From the NCBI GenBank assembly GCA_030040825.1, contig JASHSY010000194.1, positions 1 through 11,205 on the forward strand: 11,205 bases of DNA. The letters run 5' to 3'. The notes beneath the pieces were generated by a model. The model saw only the letters and a program-made list of their open reading frames with translations. It did not search any database and was not told where the DNA came from. The stretch comes from Xanthobacteraceae bacterium (GTDB taxonomy: Bacteria; Pseudomonadota; Alphaproteobacteria; Rhizobiales; Xanthobacteraceae). The position numbers were made by a program, and so were the translations under genes. Below are positions 7,069 to 11,205 of this stretch, piece after piece; position 1 is the first letter of the stretch; each line of letters starts with the position of its first letter.

Positions 7069-7473
7069 TTAGAACCGGAAGCGAACGCCAGTGGTGGTGG
7101 CGACGTTGGTACGGGCAATATCGCCGTTGGCGAGGCCGCCGAACGCCGCCGAATACATGGTGCCGAGGTACCAGTTCCATTTCGGCAGAAACCGCCGGTC
7201 GAGAACAAATCCAACCGCGTCATAAAAGCCGGCGCATTGCGACAAGCCGGCTGGGTTGGCACAGGTCGAGGTCGTCGCAATTTGCGCTGCCGTGAAGGGT
7301 CCGTTTACATACTGGTTCTGGATGTAGTGACAGTGGCCGCCGATCGCGTCCAGATCTTCGGTGATGCCGTATTTCGCACCGCCAAAGTAGCCGATGGTCT
7401 TTGCCTCCGCTGGGACTAATTGCGGTAAAAAGAGTGTCGCCGATGAAAACTGCGCGATTGGTGAAATGAGCAA
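7069..7473 (-). pseudogene. C-terminal remnant of an outer-membrane porin
   Basis: About 110 residues of this frame look like the last beta-strands of a large alphaproteobacterial porin. KTIGYFGGAKYGITEDLDAI opens the recognisable part. A loop with two cysteines follows, then VLDRRFLPKWNWYLGTMY and LANGDIARTNVATTTG, ending in VRFRF. A terminal phenylalanine is the usual BAM-complex targeting signal of outer-membrane proteins. Such porins have several hundred residues and a signal peptide; here the frame begins only at a TTG at 7473 without a good ribosome-binding site, and the first 25 or so residues do not resemble porin. The frame stays open upstream with no start codon before it enters nadQ on the other strand. 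I infer a gene cut at its 5' end by a rearrangement that brought nadQ next to it. A short intact beta-barrel protein is much less likely. Confidence 0.65.
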
Positions 7474-7502
7474 CGAGTGCGCACCGTCAGGATAAAATTT
7501 GC

Positions 7503-7514
7503 GGAGGAGAGAGG
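7503..7514 (+). promoter_or_regulatory. Ribosome-binding site of nadQ
   Basis: GGAGGAGAGAGG lies just before the GTG at 7518 and supports that unusual start codon. Upstream, TAAAAT at 7493-7498 could be a -10 element, but no matching -35 is visible. Confidence 0.5.
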
Positions 7515-7517
7515 TCG

Positions 7518-8471
7518 GTGGCCTTGAACGAAGCTGCGTCGAAGCCGATCGCAGTCTGCTCGGCCGTCGACCTCGTGGCGGTGCTGGCGGCCGTTACCGG
7601 CGGCCAGCCGAGGGTTATGACCATCCGCGACGGCGCCGCGCTACCATCCGGCCCTTTCGAACTCGACGACCGATCTTTGCAATCCGGGCTGCGGGCCTGG
7701 GTCGAGCGGCAGACCGGTCATCCGCTCGGTTACGTCGAACAATTGTACACCTTTGCCGATCGCGATCGCGCCGCGGAGGGGTCGGCGAGGCGCGTCATTT
7801 CCATCAGCTATCTCGGCCTAACCCGCGAAGAATCGGCGAAAGGTGCCGGCAACGCGGGGTGGCGCAACTGGTACGACTATTTTCCGTGGGAAGATCGCCG
7901 CTCAGGTCCGCCGGCATTCCTTGAAAAGGCGATCGTCTCCCGATTGCGCGGCTGGGCGAAAGCTGCGGACGATGCGGCGAAACGGCGTGAGCGCGCCGAA
8001 CGTTTGGCGATCTCGTTCGGCCTCGATGACTCGCCATGGAATGAGGAATTGATCCTGCAGCGCTACGAGCTGATCTATGAAGCCGGCCTCGTCGAAGAGG
8101 CGGTCAGGAACGGCGATCGCGACACGCCGGCGGCCATTCCGGGGCGGCCAATGCTCGCGGATCACCGCCGTATCCTGGCCACCGGTATCGCCAGACTCCG
8201 CGCGAAGATCAAATATCGGCCGGTAGTTTTTGAGCTGATGCCGCCGACATTCACCCTCCTTCAATTGCAGCGCGCGGTCGAGGCGCTCGCCGGCCTGCTG
8301 GTGCATAAGCCCAATTTTCGCCGGCTCATTGAGCAGCACGACCTGGTCGAGGACACCGGAACGACAGCCTCCGACACGCCCGGTCGTCCTGCCAAGCTTT
8401 ATCGTTTCCGCCGCGCGGTTCTCGCCGAGCGCGCCGTCGCGGGAACGAAATTGCCGCTGACGCGGTCTTGA
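7518..8471 (+). CDS. nadQ: NadQ-type NAD biosynthesis regulator (Nudix-like domain plus winged helix)
   Basis: This 317-residue protein is probably a transcriptional repressor of de novo NAD synthesis. Its N-terminal domain (about 1-125) is Nudix-like: the segment YVEQLYTFADRDR followed by RRVISISYLGL matches NrtR and related Nudix proteins. The Nudix box itself (about 49-68, DRSLQSGLRAWVERQTGHP) has lost most of the metal-binding glutamates, so it likely senses a nucleotide rather than hydrolysing one. The C-terminal part (about 235-300) resembles the winged-helix DNA-binding domain of NrtR: PPTFTLLQLQRAVEAL, then HKPNFRRL, then GRPAKLYRF. The middle region (130-230) is helical and charged. 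The family (COG4111, NadQ) is predicted from comparative genomics to control nadABC in alphaproteobacteria. Translation starts at a GTG with a strong ribosome-binding site. nadA follows 53 bases downstream, behind an inverted-repeat array that is its likely binding site. Confidence 0.85.
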   Translation: MALNEAASKPIAVCSAVDLVAVLAAVTGGQPRVMTIRDGAALPSGPFELDDRSLQSGLRAWVERQTGHPLGYVEQLYTFADRDRAAEGSARRVISISYLGLTREESAKGAGNAGWRNWYDYFPWEDRRSGPPAFLEKAIVSRLRGWAKAADDAAKRRERAERLAISFGLDDSPWNEELILQRYELIYEAGLVEEAVRNGDRDTPAAIPGRPMLADHRRILATGIARLRAKIKYRPVVFELMPPTFTLLQLQRAVEALAGLLVHKPNFRRLIEQHDLVEDTGTTASDTPGRPAKLYRFRRAVLAERAVAGTKLPLTRS

Positions 8472-8497
8472 CAGACCTAATACTCAGTATAAGTATA
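8468..8497 (+). promoter_or_regulatory. Probable nadA promoter (TTGACA -35)
   Basis: A perfect -35 hexamer TTGACA (8468-8473) overlaps the nadQ stop codon (8469-8471). At the usual 17-18-base spacing the -10 region falls on AAGTAT/AGTATA (8491-8497), a moderate match. That region is inside the inverted-repeat array, so a bound repressor would block the promoter. Inferred from sequence only. Confidence 0.55.
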
Positions 8498-8521
8498 TGG
8501 CATATACTCATAGAGAGTATA
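8479..8521 (+). promoter_or_regulatory. Nested inverted-repeat operator array upstream of nadA (candidate NadQ site)
   Basis: An AT-rich island in high-GC DNA holds overlapping inverted repeats made of TACT/AGTA half-sites. ATACT-C-AGTAT is at 8480-8490; AGTATATG-G-CATATACT, a perfect 8-1-8 palindrome, at 8492-8508; and TATACTC-5 nt-GAGTATA, a perfect 7-5-7 repeat, at 8503-8521. A second site of the same 7-5-7 shape but weaker fit is at 8479-8497, giving two 19-bp sites 24 bases apart centre to centre. The right site covers the nadA ribosome-binding site (AGAGAG, 8512-8517) and ends three bases before the ATG. The neighbouring NadQ-type regulator is the obvious ligand. No such motif is seen before nadQ, so autoregulation is not indicated. 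Confidence 0.75.
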
Positions 8522-8524
8522 ATT

Positions 8525-9508
8525 ATGTCACCCTCTTTTGGCGCAGCTGCGCGCGCCACATCGCTCTACGATCGCGTTCGTCACGTCATCCCACCGGTCG
8601 AATGGCCGGCATTCATCGATGACATCGACGCCATTCTCGATCTCAAGCGCCGGCGCAACGCCATCATTCTCGCGCACAATTATCAGACCCCCGAAATCTT
8701 CCACTGCGTCGCCGACATCGTCGGCGACAGCCTGGCGCTTGCGCGCGAAGCGGCAAAAGTCGAGGCGGAGATCATCGTTCTCGCCGGCGTGACGTTCATG
8801 GCGGAGACCGCCAAACTATTGAATCCAAAAAAGACGGTCCTGATTCCCGATCTCGAGGCCGGCTGCTCGCTGGCGGATTCGATCACGCCGGCGGACGTGG
8901 GCTTGTTGCGCGAGCGCTATCCCGGCGTCCCCATCGTCGCCTATGTCAACACATCGGCAGCCGTGAAGGCGCAAGCGGACATTTGCTGCACCTCCGGCAA
9001 TGCGCGCGCCGTGGTCGAATCCCTCGGCACCGATCGCGTGATCATGCTGCCCGATGAATACCTGGCCAACAATGTCGCGTCGCAAACCAGCGTGAAGATT
9101 ATTGCCTGGAAGGGTCACTGCGAAGTGCATGAGCGCTTCACGCCTGCCGAAATCGCCGAGCTGCGTGAATCCTATCCGGGCATCGTCGTGCTCGCTCATC
9201 CCGAATGCCCGCCCGAGGTCGTCGCCGCGGCGGATTATTCCGGTTCGACGGCGGCGATGTCGGATTATGTGGAATCGCGCCGGCCAGCACGCGTCGTGCT
9301 GCTCACGGAATGCTCAATGAGCGACAATATCGCTGCGCAACTAACAGACATCGAGTTTGTTCGTCCGTGCAATCTCTGCCCGCATATGAAACGGATCACG
9401 CTCACCAACATCCGGCGCGCGCTGGAGACAAACCAGCATGTCGTCACCGTCGATCCTGCGGTCGCGGTCAAAGCGCGCCGCGCCGTCGAGCGGATGCTGG
9501 CGCTATGA
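8525..9508 (+). CDS. nadA: Quinolinate synthase
   Basis: NadA condenses iminoaspartate (from NadB) with dihydroxyacetone phosphate to give quinolinate, in the cytoplasm, using an oxygen-sensitive 4Fe-4S cluster. The protein has 327 residues and is complete. The three cluster ligands known from E. coli (Cys113, 200, 297) correspond to C114 (EAGCSLAD), C228 (HPECPPE) and C285 (CNLCPHMK). Other signatures are ILAHNYQTPEI (48-58), GDSLALAREA (67-76), FMAETAKLLNP (91-101), NTSAAVKAQADICCTSGNA (142-160), LPDEYLANNVA (175-185) and GSTAAMSDYV (240-249). I chose the ATG at 8525 because it begins just before the conserved part; the in-frame TTG at 8468 would translate the promoter and operator. Expression is probably controlled by the inverted-repeat array. 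Its TGA overlaps the nadB ATG (9505-9508). Confidence 0.97.
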   Translation: MSPSFGAAARATSLYDRVRHVIPPVEWPAFIDDIDAILDLKRRRNAIILAHNYQTPEIFHCVADIVGDSLALAREAAKVEAEIIVLAGVTFMAETAKLLNPKKTVLIPDLEAGCSLADSITPADVGLLRERYPGVPIVAYVNTSAAVKAQADICCTSGNARAVVESLGTDRVIMLPDEYLANNVASQTSVKIIAWKGHCEVHERFTPAEIAELRESYPGIVVLAHPECPPEVVAAADYSGSTAAMSDYVESRRPARVVLLTECSMSDNIAAQLTDIEFVRPCNLCPHMKRITLTNIRRALETNQHVVTVDPAVAVKARRAVERMLAL

Positions 9509-11055
9509 GGCCTGACCTTCACGCCTTTGCGGGCCGGCCGGTCATTATCGGAGCGGGCGTCGCCGGCTTGATGGTCGCGCTCCGTTTAGCGCCGGAGCCG
9601 GTGGTCCTTCTTTCCAAGGGGCCGCTCGGAACCGACTCGTCGAGCGTCTGGGCGCAAGGAGGTCTTGCGGCGAGTCTCGGCGACGATGACGATCCCGCTC
9701 TGCATTTGGCCGACACGCTGGCGGCGGGCGACGGTCTCTGCGATCAGGTAATAGCGAAACGCATCACGCACGCAGCCCCTGCCGGGATCCACGATCTTTC
9801 GTCCTTGGGCGTGCGCTTCGATCGGCGAGCGGATGGCGCCTTGTCGCTCGGACTTGAGGCGGCTCATAGCCGCCGGCGCATCGTTCACGCCGCCGGCGAT
9901 GGCACCGGGCGCGAACTTGTGCGCGCGCTGGTCGAAGCGGTTCGCCGGTCGCCCTCGATCGCCGTCCTTGAAGGGTTCGACGCGCGCAGGCTATTGCTCG
10001 AAGACGGCGCTGTGGTTGGCGTGCTTGCGGCCTGCCCGGTCGGCGCCGCGACCTTGCTCACGACGCGTGTCGTGATAGCGACCGGCGGGATCGGCGGGTT
10101 GTTTGCACAGTCGACCAACCCGGATGGGTGCTTTGGCCAAGGCTTGGCGCTTGCAGCGCACGCCGGCGCCGCGCTTGCCGATCTCGAATTCATTCAGTTC
10201 CACCCCACCGCGCTTGCCGGACACCTTCGCCCCGCGCCGCTGATCAGCGAGGCGGTGCGCGGCGAAGGAGCCGTGTTGGTCGACGATACCGGGCGGCGTT
10301 TCCTCGCCGACGAGCCGGGCGCCGAACTTGCGCCGCGCGATGCCGTGGCGCGCGCCGTCTGGCGGCGTCTGGCCGCGGGTCATCAGGTGTTTCTCGATGC
10401 GCGGCGGAAGCCTGGCGCGCGGTTCGCCGAGCGCTTTCCCGCCATCGCCGCCGCCTGCCGAACCGCTGGACTCGATCCCGCGACGCAACTCATCCCCATC
10501 CGGCCCGCGGTTCATTATCATATGGGCGGCATCGCCGTGGATTTGGCCGGGCGAAGCTCAGTGCCGGGTCTTTGGGCGTGCGGCGAAACCGCCTGCACCG
10601 GGCTGCACGGCGCCAATCGACTCGCCAGCAATTCGCTGATCGAAGCAGTGGTCTGCGCAGGCTGGGTCGCCGAAAGCGTGGCCGGTGCCGCTCCCTGCAC
10701 AGAGCAACGCAAACACACGCCGGAAGTGAGCCTGCCGCCCGCTCCCGATCCGGCGGCCGTCGGCAACATCCTCTCTCGCGGCGTGGGTGTGCTGCGCGAT
10801 GAGCCGAGCTTGCGTTCGACGATCCAGGCTCTGCTGCCGCTCGCCTGCGGTGGCGGCCCGGCCGCCGATCCGGCGCTCATTGGCCTGACCATCGCTGTCG
10901 CGGCGTGGCAGCGCCGGGAGAGCCGCGGAGCCCATTGGCGAACCGACTTTCCGTCGCGCGGGATGGCGCGACGATCGACTTTGCAGGCTGCCGACGCCTT
11001 GGCCACCGCCCGCATGCCTGATGCGGGCCGCGCCCCGATCGCTCGGAGCGCGTAA
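9505..11055 (+). CDS. nadB: L-aspartate oxidase
   Basis: NadB is a FAD flavoprotein that oxidises L-aspartate to iminoaspartate, the first step of de novo NAD synthesis; oxygen or fumarate takes the electrons. The 516-residue protein starts with the dinucleotide-binding motif VIIGAGVAGL (13-22), followed by SSVWAQGGLAASL (46-58). Active-site residues known from E. coli map onto E118 (LEAAHS, matching Glu121, which helps separate NadB from succinate dehydrogenase), H233 (QFHPTAL), R278 (APRDA), H337 (VHYHMGG) and R372 (HGANRLASNS). The C-terminal helical domain is present but short (RRESRGAHWRTDFP, then the end), so the protein is slightly smaller than the 540-residue E. coli enzyme. The ATG at 9505 overlaps the nadA stop (ATGA), which supports translational coupling; nadC starts five bases after the stop. 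Confidence 0.96.
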   Translation: MRPDLHAFAGRPVIIGAGVAGLMVALRLAPEPVVLLSKGPLGTDSSSVWAQGGLAASLGDDDDPALHLADTLAAGDGLCDQVIAKRITHAAPAGIHDLSSLGVRFDRRADGALSLGLEAAHSRRRIVHAAGDGTGRELVRALVEAVRRSPSIAVLEGFDARRLLLEDGAVVGVLAACPVGAATLLTTRVVIATGGIGGLFAQSTNPDGCFGQGLALAAHAGAALADLEFIQFHPTALAGHLRPAPLISEAVRGEGAVLVDDTGRRFLADEPGAELAPRDAVARAVWRRLAAGHQVFLDARRKPGARFAERFPAIAAACRTAGLDPATQLIPIRPAVHYHMGGIAVDLAGRSSVPGLWACGETACTGLHGANRLASNSLIEAVVCAGWVAESVAGAAPCTEQRKHTPEVSLPPAPDPAAVGNILSRGVGVLRDEPSLRSTIQALLPLACGGGPAADPALIGLTIAVAAWQRRESRGAHWRTDFPSRGMARRSTLQAADALATARMPDAGRAPIARSA

Positions 11056-11059
11056 AGCC

Positions 11060-11205
11060 ATGTCCCTTGATCGCCTGCCCACCGTCATGATCGAGCCGCT
11101 CGTGCGGGCGGCGCTGCTCGAAGATTTCGGCCGTGCCGGGGACCTGACCAGCGACGCGATCGTACCCGCCGATCTCGTCGTCCGTGCCCGGCTGACCGCA
11201 CGCCG
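11060..11205 (+). CDS. nadC: Nicotinate-nucleotide pyrophosphorylase (quinolinate phosphoribosyltransferase), cut by window
   Basis: Only the first 48 codons are visible; the rest lies beyond the right edge. NadC converts quinolinate and PRPP to nicotinate mononucleotide with release of CO2, the third step of the pathway encoded here. The N-terminal segment VRAALLEDFGRAGDLTSDAI is typical: NadC proteins start with a helix followed by an ED-x-G-x-GD-x-T motif. The ATG at 11060 is five bases after the nadB TAA, with GGAG eleven bases upstream, a weak and distant ribosome-binding site. The order nadA-nadB-nadC in one tight run supports the call strongly even though the catalytic residues are out of view. 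Confidence 0.92.
   Translation, partial: MSLDRLPTVMIEPLVRAALLEDFGRAGDLTSDAIVPADLVVRARLTAR

Noticed and set aside
7061..7077. CGGTTC-5 nt-GAACCG hairpin over the porin stop codon as a terminator
   Set aside because: It is a short stem with no following T-run on either strand; no more than a weak possibility.
8518..8523. Perfect TATAAT as a -10 element for nadA
   Set aside because: It is one base before the ATG at 8525, so transcription would start inside the gene; no -35 lies at the right distance and the protein has no good later start. It more likely arises from the operator half-site.
9205..9504. A 100-codon N-terminal extension of nadB
   Set aside because: It would overlap nadA in another frame, whereas the ATGA overlap at 9505 gives a normal-length NadB starting just before the FAD motif.

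Overview
The window is high-GC DNA with compact, often 4-bp-overlapping genes. The best fit is an alphaproteobacterium of the order Hyphomicrobiales (Rhizobiales), near Bradyrhizobium/Rhodopseudomonas. Three things point there: a Nudix-like NAD regulator (NadQ type) next to nadABC, the C-terminal piece of a porin of the kind common in that group, and an intergenic repeat built on the motif GTAGCCCGGATG. The assignment is by eye, not by database search.

Layout. (1) Positions 1-1068, + strand: the 3' part of an RlmD/TrmA-family RNA 5-methyluridine methyltransferase, cut by the left edge. (2) Positions 1094-6976, - strand: six codirectional genes. In transcription order they are two tandem paralogous alpha/beta hydrolases, an unrecognised 226-aa protein, an acyl-CoA dehydrogenase, a crotonase-fold protein and a TfdA/TauD-type Fe(II)/2-oxoglutarate dioxygenase. 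The second hydrolase, the unknown protein and the dehydrogenase are joined by two ATGA stop/start overlaps. A 185-bp gap holding an inverted-repeat element separates the dehydrogenase from the crotonase. (3) Positions 7069-7473, - strand: a porin C-terminal remnant. (4) Positions 7518-11205, + strand: nadQ, nadA, nadB and the start of nadC, cut by the right edge.

How the genes work together. NadB oxidises L-aspartate to iminoaspartate, NadA condenses it with dihydroxyacetone phosphate to quinolinate, and NadC converts quinolinate to nicotinate mononucleotide. NadQ probably controls this de novo NAD pathway. Between nadQ and nadA is a short AT-rich block of nested inverted repeats (8479-8521), immediately downstream of a perfect TTGACA that overlaps the nadQ stop codon. 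The nadA ribosome-binding site lies inside the last repeat.

The minus-strand cluster looks like a catabolic or acyl-modifying unit acting on a CoA thioester: hydrolase, dehydrogenase, crotonase and oxygenase. No CoA ligase, thiolase, transporter or regulator is visible in it, so the substrate cannot be named. The crotonase lacks both canonical catalytic glutamates, and the 226-aa protein is unrecognised. These are the most novel parts of the window. No RNA genes, CRISPR arrays, insertion sequences or phage genes were seen, and no stretch longer than 300 bases lacks a gene.
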